A program made the translations under genes and the position numbers. From NCBI RefSeq assembly GCF_001698815.1, contig NZ_LGSI01000056.1, positions 184,122 to 248,121 on the forward strand: 64,000 nucleotides of DNA, written 5' to 3'. The notes beneath the pieces are model-generated. The model was given only the letters and a program-made list of their open reading frames with translations, was not told where the DNA came from and ran no database searches. Position 1 is the stretch's first letter. Each line of letters begins with the position of its first letter. Positions 51,601 through 61,900 of this stretch are shown here, in pieces. The stretch comes from Pseudomonas syringae. Lineage in GTDB: Bacteria; Pseudomonadota; Gammaproteobacteria; Pseudomonadales; Pseudomonadaceae.

Positions 51601-54600
51601 GCGCTGAATATCGGCCAGGGAGGCGTGCTCGTGATCGCGAATCCCCAGGTTGCAGGTTTGCAGCTGCGCCAGCCAGTCGGCGACGGTCTGACGCGGATCG
51701 GGTGTCTGGATGATCGGCAGGGTATTGATGAACAGCCCGAGCATTTCATCGGCATGGGCCAGGCTGGCGGGACGTCCAGCCACCGTGGCGCCGAAGCAAA
51801 CCGTGGCTTGCCCGGTGAAACGCTGCAACAGCAGCAACCACGTGGCCTGGATCAAGGTGTTGGGCGTGATGCGCAGGCGCTGGGCCTGTTCCCGCAACTG
51901 GTTGGTTTGCTCCTTGTCCCACTTCAGGTACAACGCTTCGTGGCCTTCAAGACCGGCGGCTGGCGCAGGCGCAATGCTGCTGGCCAACAGGGTCGGCCCG
52001 CTGAGGTCTTGCAGCTGGGCTTTCCAGAAAAGTTCCAGGGTTTGCTGGGACTGGGCCTTGAGCCAGGCGATGTAATCCCGATAGCGCCCGTGTTTTGGCA
52101 CCAGTGGCTGGCCGCTGTAGTGCTCCAGCACTTCACCGAGCAGGCGCGAGCTGCTCCAGCCGTCCATCAAAATGTGGTGGCTGGTCCAGATCAGGTAATG
52201 GGTCTGCGCATCGAGCTGCACCAGCGTCAGGCGCATCAACGGCGCGGCGAGCAGTTCGAAACCCTGGGCGGCGTCCAGATCGACCTGCTGTTGCAACTGC
52301 TGCGGCTGTACGTTGCGGTCTTGCCAGTCCAGCTGCTGCACGGCAATGCTGGCGTGTTTGTAAACCAGTTGCAGGGGTTCGGCCAGCGCGCTGGCAGACC
52401 AGAAACCACTGCGCAAAATCTCGTGGCGCTCGATGACCGCATTCCACGCGGCAATGAAACGCGACACATCAAGCCCTTGTACCGACACCGCCATCTGGTT
52501 CAGGTACAGCGCCGCATCGTTGGCTTCCAGAGTGTAGAACAGCATGCCCTGTTGCATCGGCGACAGCGGGTAGATGTCTTCCAGTTGCGCCAGCGGCACC
52601 GGCAGCGAAGCCAGTTGCTCTGCATCGAGACCCGCCAGGGCGAAGGCGCTGGCGTCGGTCGGGCCGGTTGTCTCCTGATCATCAACACGCGCCACGCTAG
52701 CCAGATGTTCGACGGTCTGGTGTTGGAACAGATCCTTGGGCGTGAAGTGAATGCCGTTCTGCCGGGCGCGGCTGACCAGCTGGATCGAGATGATCGAATC
52801 GCCGCCCAGATCGAAAAAGTTGTCGCTGATGCCCACTTGATCCAGTTTGAGCACGTCCTGCCAGATCGCCGCAATGCGTTGTTGCATGGCGGTTTGCGGC
52901 GCGACGTAAACCTGTTGCATCTGGCTGGCATCGGCGGCGGGCAGGGCTTTGCGGTCCAGCTTGCCGTTGGGCGTCAGCGGCAGTTGGTCGAGGAACAGCA
53001 GCTGCGCGGGGATCATGTAATCCGGCAAATCCTTGCGCAGGGCAGTGCGGATGCGTTCGCGCAGCGCGGCTTGTTCGGCGCTGTCGCTGACCGGTTGCGC
53101 CAGCACCACATAGGCGACCAGCTGCTCGCCAGCCGCACCCGGTTGGGCAACGACGGCGGCAGTGCGTACCAGCGGTTGGGCTTGCAGACGGGTTTCGATT
53201 TCCCCCAGTTCAATGCGGAAGCCGCGAATCTTTACCTGATGATCAAGGCGGCCGAGGTATTCGATGATGCCGTCGGCGCGATAACGACACAGGTCGCCGG
53301 TGCGATACAGCTGCGCACCGGGCGCGCCGAACGGGTCCGGCACGAAACGTTCGGCGGTCAGCTCGGGCCGCTTGAAATAACCCCGGGCCAGGCCGTTTCC
53401 GCCAATCAGCAGCTCCCCGGCGACGCCAATCGGTGCCGGTTGCAGGTCGGCGTCGAGGATGTACAGCGTGGTGTTGTCGATGGGGCGACCGAGCCAGGGT
53501 TTAGTGTGGCTGCGGTCCAGTCGATGGCTCGCCGACCAGATGGTGGTTTCGGTGGGGCCATACAGATTCCACAACTGGTCACTGACCGCCAGCATGCGCG
53601 CGGCCAGTTCATCGCTCAGGGCTTCGCCGCCGCACAGCAGTTTGCAGCCTTGCAGGGCTGCGCGCTGGGGATGATCTAGGAGCATGCGCCAGGTCGAAGG
53701 CGTGGCTTGCAGGACGCTGATGCCCTGACGCCGGACGATGTCCAGCAGCGCTTGCGGATCGAGATTGACGTCGTTGCCGGCCAGGATCACCCGCGCGCCA
53801 ACGCTCAGCGGCACGTAGAGTTCCAGGCCGAAGATATCGAAGCAGAACGTGGTCAGCGACAGCAGCCGGTCATCGGCCGCAATGCCCGGCGCGGCGGCCA
53901 TGCTTGAGGTGAAGTTGCGCAGCGCGCCGTGGGAGACCATCACGCCTTTGGGTTTGCCGGTGGAGCCGGAGGTGTAGAGGGTGTACGCCAGGTTTTCCGG
54001 GGTGGTCGCAACGTCGGGATTGTTTTCGGAAAAGGCGCCAAGGCTACTGGCCGGATCATCCAGTACCAGCGTTTTCAGGCCTTCGGGAATCGGCAATTGC
54101 TCTTGTACGTGGGCTTGGGTCAACAGCAGTTGTATGCCGCTGTCCGCGATCATGTAGGCCAGGCGTTCTTCGGGATAGGTCGGGTCCAGCGGCAGGTAGG
54201 CGCCGCCCGCCTTGAGGACCGCCAGCAAGCCGACGACCATTGCCACGCTGCGTTCAACGGCGATGCCCACCAGCACTTCCGGGCCGACGCCTTGCTGGAT
54301 CAAACAATGGGCGAGCTGGTTGGCGCGACGGTTGAGTTGCGCGTAAGTCAGGTGTTGCCCGGCGACGATCAGCGCGACGGCCCAGGGATTTTTTTGCGTC
54401 TGGTCTTCAAACAGACGCACCACGTTGTGCGTCGGCGGATTCTGGCTGACCGGCGCGTTCCAGCCGGCGACGATCAAGGCGCGTTCGGTGTCATCCAGCA
54501 ACGGCAAACCGGCGACGAGCTGGTCCGGGTCGCTGACGATGCTGCGCAGCAAGGCCTGCCAATGTCGGGCCAGACGCTCGATGGTCGCCGCGTCGAACAG

Positions 54601-55944
54601 GTCGGTGGCGTAGGTCAGCGATGCGCTGAAGCTGTGTTCAGTCAGCGAGGTGTTCAGGGTCAGGTCGAACTGCGCGGTGGGGTTATCCCAGCCGAGGTTA
54701 TCGATGGTCAAACCGGCCACCTGGCTGTGAGCCGCCGTGGCGTCTGCGCCTTGATGATTGAACATCACCTGGAACAGCGGGCTGTGGCTGAGGCTGCGTT
54801 CCGGATGCAGCGCGCTGACCAGTTGTTCGAAGGGCAATTCCTGATGAGCCTGGGCATCCAGCGCGGTTTGCCGGACCTGTTGCAGTAATTGAGTGAAACG
54901 CGTGTGTTCGCTGAACTCGGCCTTGAGCACCTGAGTGTTGACGAAAAAGCCGATCAGTCGCTCGGTTTCCATCCGGTTGCGGTTGGCCACCGGCACGCCG
55001 ACGCGGATGTCGTTTTGTCGGCTGTAGCGATGCAGCAAGGTCTGGAACGATGCCAGCAGCAACATGAACAACGTGACGTTGTGCTGTTGCGCCAGTTGCT
55101 TGAGGGCTGGCCCCAGTTGCGCGTCCAGCACCACGTCCAGTTGCGCGCCCCGGTAACTTTGCTCGGCGGGACGCGGACGGTCGGCGGGCAGTTCCAGCAC
55201 CGGTTGTTCGCCGCCCAATTGCCGGGTCCAGTAATCCAGCTGGCGCTCGCGTTCGCCGGCTTCCATCCAGTGCCGCTGCCAGATAGCGTAGTCGGCGTAT
55301 TGAATCGCCAGTTCCGGCAGCTCGGGCTCAGTACCGCCGCTGAACGCGGCATAGAATTCGATCAACTCGGTGACCATTACCTGCATGGACGCGCCATCGG
55401 AAACGATATGGTGCTGAGCCATGACCAGCACATGTTCATGCTCGCTCAGGCGCAGCAGTTCAGCCCGCAGCAACGGGCCATTTTCCAGGTCGAACAGTTG
55501 CGCGGTGGTTTCAGCAATGAAGGCTTTCACTTCGGATGGGGCGCCGGTTTCGGCGTTGCGCAGGCCCAGCTTGATGCGCTGTGCATCGGCAACAACTTGC
55601 ACGGTGCGCTCATCGACCAGCTGGAAGGTGGTGCGCAAACTTTGGTGACGGGCGATCAGCGCGTTGAAGCTGCGCTCCAGGGCGGCAACATCCAGTTCAC
55701 CGAGCAAATGCAGGGCCATGGGGATGTGATACGCCGCGCTGTGCGGGTCAAGTTGCCAGAGAAACCATTGGCGTTCCTGGGCGAAGGACAGCGGCAATTG
55801 CTCAAAGCTCGACTGCACTTCGGGGATCGGCAGGTTAGCCGGGGACACGCCTTCTTCAAGCATCTTCTGCAAATAGACAGTGCGTTTTTCCAGCGGCAGA
55901 GTGATAAAGCGCCGGGCAATTCTCGAAGCGGTCGTGCGGTCCAT
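48661..55944 (-). CDS. NRPS, two modules with terminal thioesterase (C-A-T-C-A-T-TE)
   Basis: This 2427-residue synthetase starts at the ATG at 55944, which overlaps the previous TGA by one base; GGAGGA precedes it. Its N-terminal helix (ARRFITLPLEKR) is usual in pyoverdine synthetases. The first C is LCL-like (HHIVSDG near 180). A1 reads D-I-L-Q-L-G-L-I-W-K, a glycine code. The carrier at about 1050 (LGGDSIISIQ) is of the pre-epimerase type, but no E domain follows; a DCL-like C comes directly (SHHILMDGWS near 1257). A2 reads D-G-E-C-C-G-G-V-T-K, unassigned; a basic or ornithine-type residue is suspected. T2 is LGGDSLRIL. TE has GWSLGG and PAGHYQLL. Confidence 0.92.
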   Translation of the reverse strand: MDRTTASRIARRFITLPLEKRTVYLQKMLEEGVSPANLPIPEVQSSFEQLPLSFAQERQWFLWQLDPHSAAYHIPMALHLLGELDVAALERSFNALIARHQSLRTTFQLVDERTVQVVADAQRIKLGLRNAETGAPSEVKAFIAETTAQLFDLENGPLLRAELLRLSEHEHVLVMAQHHIVSDGASMQVMVTELIEFYAAFSGGTEPELPELAIQYADYAIWQRHWMEAGERERQLDYWTRQLGGEQPVLELPADRPRPAEQSYRGAQLDVVLDAQLGPALKQLAQQHNVTLFMLLLASFQTLLHRYSRQNDIRVGVPVANRNRMETERLIGFFVNTQVLKAEFSEHTRFTQLLQQVRQTALDAQAHQELPFEQLVSALHPERSLSHSPLFQVMFNHQGADATAAHSQVAGLTIDNLGWDNPTAQFDLTLNTSLTEHSFSASLTYATDLFDAATIERLARHWQALLRSIVSDPDQLVAGLPLLDDTERALIVAGWNAPVSQNPPTHNVVRLFEDQTQKNPWAVALIVAGQHLTYAQLNRRANQLAHCLIQQGVGPEVLVGIAVERSVAMVVGLLAVLKAGGAYLPLDPTYPEERLAYMIADSGIQLLLTQAHVQEQLPIPEGLKTLVLDDPASSLGAFSENNPDVATTPENLAYTLYTSGSTGKPKGVMVSHGALRNFTSSMAAAPGIAADDRLLSLTTFCFDIFGLELYVPLSVGARVILAGNDVNLDPQALLDIVRRQGISVLQATPSTWRMLLDHPQRAALQGCKLLCGGEALSDELAARMLAVSDQLWNLYGPTETTIWSASHRLDRSHTKPWLGRPIDNTTLYILDADLQPAPIGVAGELLIGGNGLARGYFKRPELTAERFVPDPFGAPGAQLYRTGDLCRYRADGIIEYLGRLDHQVKIRGFRIELGEIETRLQAQPLVRTAAVVAQPGAAGEQLVAYVVLAQPVSDSAEQAALRERIRTALRKDLPDYMIPAQLLFLDQLPLTPNGKLDRKALPAADASQMQQVYVAPQTAMQQRIAAIWQDVLKLDQVGISDNFFDLGGDSIISIQLVSRARQNGIHFTPKDLFQHQTVEHLASVARVDDQETTGPTDASAFALAGLDAEQLASLPVPLAQLEDIYPLSPMQQGMLFYTLEANDAALYLNQMAVSVQGLDVSRFIAAWNAVIERHEILRSGFWSASALAEPLQLVYKHASIAVQQLDWQDRNVQPQQLQQQVDLDAAQGFELLAAPLMRLTLVQLDAQTHYLIWTSHHILMDGWSSSRLLGEVLEHYSGQPLVPKHGRYRDYIAWLKAQSQQTLELFWKAQLQDLSGPTLLASSIAPAPAAGLEGHEALYLKWDKEQTNQLREQAQRLRITPNTLIQATWLLLLQRFTGQATVCFGATVAGRPASLAHADEMLGLFINTLPIIQTPDPRQTVADWLAQLQTCNLGIRDHEHASLADIQRWSGNSGQALFDSIIVFENHPLDERLDQATQHNLHFGEVSARGVTDFAMDLAVMLKDTLTIEFMYLRNRFSAAASEQIRRSYEALLLALLNNPHATLGSLDMLDDSERRQLRGNNLMAEPMTSAPLLAELIAGHAVQRSDAIAVTCADHQLTYVELERRANVLAHHLLAQGVGPETFVGVALERSVDVIVAFYAVMKTGAAYVPLDIDYPQERIQWIVQDSAMNLLITHSSLRERFAALAPNVLALDALELGSLPHTCPINQVQESNLAYLIYTSGSTGQPKGVAVSHGQIRMHCKAIAERYDMDEQTRELLFMSFAFDGAQERWLSTLLSGGELVVRDNHLWTPEETWQALHAHRISIACFPPAYLQQLAEYAETQDQPPPPVRIYCFGGDAVADANFERVKRALKPQFLTNGYGPTETVVTPLLWKVDVQATCGAVYAPIGTRVGERSLYVLDEALNPLPVGVAGELYIGGQGVARGYHRRPGLTAERFVADPFASDGGRLYRTGDRVRQRADGVIDYLGRLDNQVKIRGFRIELGEIEARLRAMPGVQDAVVVARESAAGKQLIGYVVAVAQANLGQRLRSELQTDLPDYMVPAQILTLSEFPLNANGKLDRKALPDPQFKGREFIAPRNDVERGLAAIWREVLEVDQIGVTDNFFELGGDSLRILKVLSKVRASGLPVQLKLRDMISKPTIAELSGFTLDGNPDEGQNLDPLLLLNSRTSNAPALFCLHAGFGTVFDYEPLARRLDGKRSVYGLQCRMLLQRDWQDESLAAMAIDYAQYIRQKQADGPYHLLGWSLGGTLAVLVAQELENQGQCVEFLGLVDSFVPSAGQTDVEDDWNADLRSFLAVILGVSAEQLPAFDLGVSRNVDALQGLIGSIQSGMSANSAYASIGSDELAHTFCVAMKLKVLSRQIDALPRTASTAHCWWAASASDAEHPRISGAVANIRIPAGHYQLLNHPTLLNGLLQVLSAAEPVTQ

Positions 55945-58900
55945 CAAACTTCCTCCATGTCGTCGAGCAGTGCTTCGAGCCTGCTCAATTTCGATGTGTT
56001 CACGGCATCGCCGTCCTGCTCCAGTGCGTTGGCAAAAGCCCCCAATGTCGGGGCCTGGAACACGTGCTGTGGGGTCAGCTGCAAGCCGAGCTCCAGTTGC
56101 AGGCGCGACACCACCTTGATGACCAGCAGCGAATGCCCGCCCAACTCGAAGAAGTTATCGGTCAGGCCAACGCGCTCCAGCTTGAGGACGTCTTGCCAGA
56201 TCCCGGCGATTTGCTGCGCCAGCCGGGTTTGCGGCGCGACGAACTCGCCTTGGCCCTGGCTGGCGTGGGGTTCCGGCAGGGCGTTGCGGTCGAGTTTGCC
56301 GTTGGCGGTCAGCGGCAGGTTGGCGACAAACAGCAGGTGCGTCGGGATCATGTAGTCCGGCAGCTGCTCCTTGAGAGCAGCCTTGAGCGCTTCCCGGCTG
56401 GCGACCGACTCGTCGGCCACGATGTACGCACTCAGTTGCTGACCGTCGCTGCTGTCACGGGCCAGAACAACGGCCTGTTCAACGTGGGGCTGCGCCAAGA
56501 GTTGCGCTTGGATTTCCCCCAGCTCGATACGGAAACCGCGAATCTTCACCTGATGATCGCTGCGCCCCAGATAGTCGATGCTGCCATCGGTGCGGTAACG
56601 CGCCAGATCGCCAGTGCGATACAAGCGGCTGCCATCGTCGGCAAACAGGTTGGGAACAAAGCGCGTTGCGGTCAGATCCTGCCGATTCAAGTAACCCCGC
56701 GCCAGACCTGCGCCGCCGATATACAGCTCGCCGATGCTGCCTTTGGGCACCGGATTCAGCGCGCCGTCCAACAAGTACCAGGCAAGGTCGGCCAATGGCG
56801 CGCCAATCGGGCTGGAAGTGTCCTTGAGGAAATCATCCCGGGTGATCGCCCGGTAGGTGACGTGGACCGTGGTTTCGGTGATGCCATACATGTTGATCAG
56901 CTGCGGCGAGCGATCACCAAACTGCTCGAACCACGGACGCAGACTCGGTACGTCCAACGCTTCGCCACCGAACACCACATAACGCAGCGCCAGACTTTGT
57001 TGTGCCGCGCAGGCCACCGCCATCAAAGGCTTGAACGCGGACGGCGTCTGGTTCAACACCGTGACGCCGTGTTCGATAAGCAGCTCGTGGAAGGCTTGCG
57101 GGCTGCGGCTGACGGCGTGTGGCACGATCACCAGCTTGCCGCCGTAGAGCAGCGCGCCAAAGATTTCCCAGACCGAAAAGTCGAATGCGTAGGAATGGAA
57201 CAGCGTCCACACGTCCTGCTTGCTGAAGCTGAAATGCTGTTCGCCGGCCTTGAACAAACGCAGGGCGTTGGCGTGGGTCAGCAGCGCGCCCTTGGGCTGG
57301 CCGGTGGAGCCGGAGGTGTAAATCACGTAGGCGAGATTTGCCGGATCGATGCTGATGACCGGGTTGGCGTCGCTGTAGCCGGACGCGCCGTCGTCAAGCA
57401 GCAGCACTTGAATATCCGCGTTAATCGGCAATGCGCCGAGCAGCGAACCTTGGGTCAGCAGCACGCCAATGCCGCTGTCCTGAATCATGTAGCTCAAGCG
57501 ATCTTCGGGATAGGCCGGGTCCAGCGGCACATAAGCGCCACCGGCTTTGAGAATCGCCAGCAGGCCGATGATCATTTCCAGATTGCGTTCAACCGCCAGG
57601 CCAACGCGCGCCTCGGGGCCGACTCCGCGTTCAATCAGCTGGTGCGCAAACTGGTTGGCGCGCTGATTGAGCTGTGCGTAAGTCAACTGCTGGCCGTCGC
57701 AGGTTACGGCGATGGCATTCGGCGCGCGAGCGGCCTGGGCTTCGATCAGTTGCTGAAGACACGGCTCGACGGGGAACTCGCTGCGGGCCGGATTCCATTC
57801 CTGAAGGGCGGATGCGCTGTCGCTAAGTGTCAGTTCGCCCACTGGGCGCTTGACGTTTTCCCGTAAAGCGTTGAGCAGTTCAAGGGTCTGCCGCGCAATG
57901 GCGGCGATGACCTGCGGGCTGAACTGCTGACGCGAATAGTTGAAGCGCAGCGCCAGGCTTTCGGCGGCATTGATAATCAGGGTCAGCGGGTAGTTGGTCT
58001 GCTCATGGCTGCTGATATTGGCGAAGCGCAGACCTTGCGGCGCGCCTTGTTCCAGCGCCTGGGAAATCGGGTAGTTTTCGAACACCAGCAGCGTGTCGAA
58101 CAAGGCTTCGCCCGGCTGCCCAGCCCAGCGTTGCACATCGGACAGTGCGCTGTGTTCGTGTTCACGCAGGTTCAGGTTCTGCGCTTGCAGCACTTGCAAC
58201 CACTGGCTGACGATCAGTTCCGGGCGCGGATCGCTCACCACCGGCAAGGTGTTGATGAACAGTCCGACCTGCTGCTCAATCCCGGTGATCTGCGTCGGCC
58301 GGCCGGCGACAGTGGCGCCGAAGCACACCGCGTCCTGACCGGTGTAGCGTTGCAGCAGCAGCGACCACGCGCCCTGCAACAGCGTGTTGAGGGTGACTTT
58401 CTGCTGTCGGGCGAACGCGTTCAAGGCCGCGGTTTGCTCGGGATCCAGCGCCAGGTTGTAGTCGGCGTGACCGGCAAGCGCATCAACGGGAGGCGTCAGG
58501 TGTCGGGCCAGTAGCAGCGGCTCGTCCAGTGCCTTGAATTGCTCGCGCCAGAATGTCTCGCTGGCCGCGTGATCCTGCTGTTGCAGCCAGTCGATGTAAT
58601 CCCGATAGCGACCTTGATGCGCCGCGACCGGCCGTGCGCTGTAGCGTTGCAATACTTCGCCCAGCAACTGCGAGGTGCTCCAGCCGTCCATCAAAATGTG
58701 GTGGTGCGTGAGGATCAAGTGATGGCTGTTGTCAGCGGTTTGCGCGGCGATCAGCTTCAGCAACGGCGCCTGGCTCAGATCGAAACCCAGCTGCAACTCT
58801 TGTTGCGCCAGCTCGTTCAGCGCCTGTTGTTGATTGGCAGAGCTGCGCAGATCCAGCACGCTGAACGGCATGTCCAGGTGCGAGCGGACCACTTGCAGCG

Positions 58901-61900
58901 GCTGTTCCAGCTCGCCACTCCAGAGGAACGCAGTGCGCAGGATGTCGTGCTGGTCGATGACCGCTTGCCAGGCCTGACGGAACAATTCCGGGTCCAGACC
59001 GCTGACGTCCAGACGCATCTGGTTCAGGTAATTGCCGGCCGCTTGCTCGTGCAAGGTATGGAACAGCATGCCTTGCTGCATCGGTGCGAGCGGGTAGATG
59101 TCCTGGATGTCTGCGGCGGCAATCGGCAAGTCGTCCAGCTGCTGCTGGCTGATCTGCGCCAGCGGGAAGTCTGAAGGCGTGATGCCGTTGTGTTGCGCGC
59201 AATGCTCGATCAGTTCGGCCAGCTCGCGGGCGTACTCATCGGCCAGGCGCTGGATCAGCGTTTCATCGAACATCTCGCGGCTGAAGGTCCAGCCCATGCT
59301 CAGCTCACCCGCGTAGACGCGGCCGTTGAGGGTCAGCCAGTTACCCAGCGGCGCCTCCGGGCTTTGCTCGGCGCCAGCGTTCTCGTCACAAGGGCTGAAC
59401 AGGCTGTTGGCGGCGCTATCGAAACTGCCGTCGAACTGGCCCAGGTAATTGAAGGTGATGCGCGGCGTTGGCGCCTGGCTCAACTGAACGCGAGTCGCCT
59501 CGTCGCCCAGATAACGCAGCAGGCCAAAACCGATGCCTTTGTCGGGGATGGCGCGCAGCTGCTCTTTGACGGTCTTGATCGAGTCCTCAAAGGTTGTCGC
59601 CGCCGAGAGTTTCACCGGGTACAGACTGGTGAACCAACCCACGCTGCGGCTCAAGTCGATATCATCGAACAACGCTTCGCGGCCGTGGCCTTCCAGTTGA
59701 ATGACGCTGCTGTCGCGTCCGGTCCAGCGGCTGATCACTCGGCTCAGGGCGGTCAGCAGCAGGTCGTTGACCTGGGTGCGATACGCCGCTGGCGCCTGCT
59801 GCAACAACTGGCGAGTGAGGGTTTGATCCAGCCGGGTTTGTACGGTAACGGCCAGTGCATTATCAAGACGGGCAGCGGGGCGCGCACCGGGCAATTCGTC
59901 GGACGCGCCCGCCAGTTGTTGCTGCCAGAACGGCAGCTGCTGTTGCAGCGCCGTGTTTTCTTTTGCATAAGTTTGCAGGCGTTCGCCCCAGGCCTGAAAT
60001 GCGCTGGTTCGGGCGGGCAGGGCAATCGGCTGGCCTGACTGCAATTGACGGTAGCTGCTCTGCAAATCCTCGAACAAGACCCGCCAGGAAACGCCGTCCA
60101 CCACCAGATGATGGATCGCCAGCAGCAAGCGTTGGCTGCCGTCGTCGAGGCTGACCAGCACCGCGCGCAGCAATGGACCGTCTTGCAGATTCAGACTGCG
60201 TTGCGCGTCGTTGCCCAGCTGCGCAAGATCAGCAATATCGCTGATGTGCGCCTGCCATAGCTCGAAGCTGCCGGCTTGCATGGATTGATAGGCGGACGTC
60301 CAGCCGTCGGGCGTCTGGCTGAAGGTCAGGCGCAGCGCATCGTGATGGGCGAGCAGCGCGCGTAAGGCCTGCTCAAGGTGGTCGGCGTCCAGGGTGACGT
60401 TCGGCTTGAGTACCACCGACTGATTCCAGTGCTGCGGCTCGGCCAGATTCCTGGCGAAGAACGCCTGCTGAATCGGCAGCAACAGTGCCGCGCCGGTTGC
60501 CGGGCCTTGCTCGATCATCTGGCCGACGTCGTCAATGCGCGCGACATTGGCCAGATGGGCGATGGTCTGATGCTGAAACAGTTCTTTGGGGCTGAACTGG
60601 ATACCGGCCTGACGCGCGCGGCTGACCAGTTGAATGGAGATGATCGAGTCACCGCCCAGGTCGAAAAAGTTATCGGTGATGCCGATGGTTTCGCGTTTGA
60701 GCACGTCCTGCCAAAGCTCGGTCAGGCGCTGTTGCAGCTCGGTACGCGGCGCAACATAAGCGTTTTGCCGCTGAGCGGCATCGGGCGCCAGCAACGCCTT
60801 GCGGTCCAGTTTACCGTTGGCGCTCAGGGGCATTTGCGCGAGAAACACCCATTGGCCGGGCACCATGTAATCGGGCAGGTGCTCGGCTAGCCGGGCCTTG
60901 ATCGCCTCCTGCAAAAGGCTGTGACGACCGGCTTCGGCGGGCTGCACGGGCACCACATAACCCACCAGTTGCTGGTCGACGGCGAGGACCACCGCTTCAC
61001 GAATGTCCGGCAGTTGCAGCAGGCGGGTTTCGATTTCCCCCAGCTCGATGCGCAGGCCGCGAATCTTCACTTGATGGTCGATGCGGCCGCGATAGTCGAT
61101 GACGCCGTCGGCGCGATAACAGGCCAGGTCGCCGGTGCGATACAGACGCTCGCCATCGCCAAACGGGCTGGTGACGAAGCGTTCGGCAGTCAGCGCCGGA
61201 CGCTGATGATAACCACGGGCCAGGCCCGCACCGCCCAGGTACAGCTCGCCGATCACGCCGACTGGCAGCGGCTGCAATTGCCCATCAAGGATGTGCGTGG
61301 CCAGGTTGGCGATAGGCTGGCCGATGGGCACGCTGTCGCGGTGCTCCTCGCGGCAGGTCCAATGGGTCACGTCGATGGCCGCTTCGGTCGGGCCATAAAG
61401 ATTGAACAGGCTGGCGTTGGGCAGTTTGGCGAACACCTGTTGTTGAGTGTCCACGGGCAGGGCTTCGCCGCTGCAAACGATGCGTTGCAAACCGGTGCAG
61501 CGCTGCGCGGTGTCGTCCAGCAGGAAGGCTTGCAGCATCGAGGGTACGAAATGCAGGGTGGTGACCTGATGGCGTTCAATCAGCGCCACCAGTTTCGCCG
61601 GATCGCGATGATCCCCCGGCGCGGCCATGGCCAGGCGCGCACCGGTCATCAACGGCCAGAAAAACTCCCAGACCGAGACATCGAAACTGAACGGGGTTTT
61701 TTGCAGCACGGTGTCGCTGCGGTCCAGCCCGTAAGCCTGCTGCATCCAGCACAGGCGATTGGTCAGCGCCGAATGCCGGTTGCCCGCGCCTTTGGGTTTG
61801 CCGGTGGAGCCTGAGGTGTAGATCACATACGCCAGGTTTTCCGGGTTGACTGTGATCTCGGGATTACTCGACGGGAGGCCGGAAAGATCAAGTTCGTCGA

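Noticed and set aside
50581..53679. 1032-codon plus-strand frame opposite the NRPS
   Set aside because: The NRPS strand carries all core A, C and T motifs, and the opposite frame is composition-driven.
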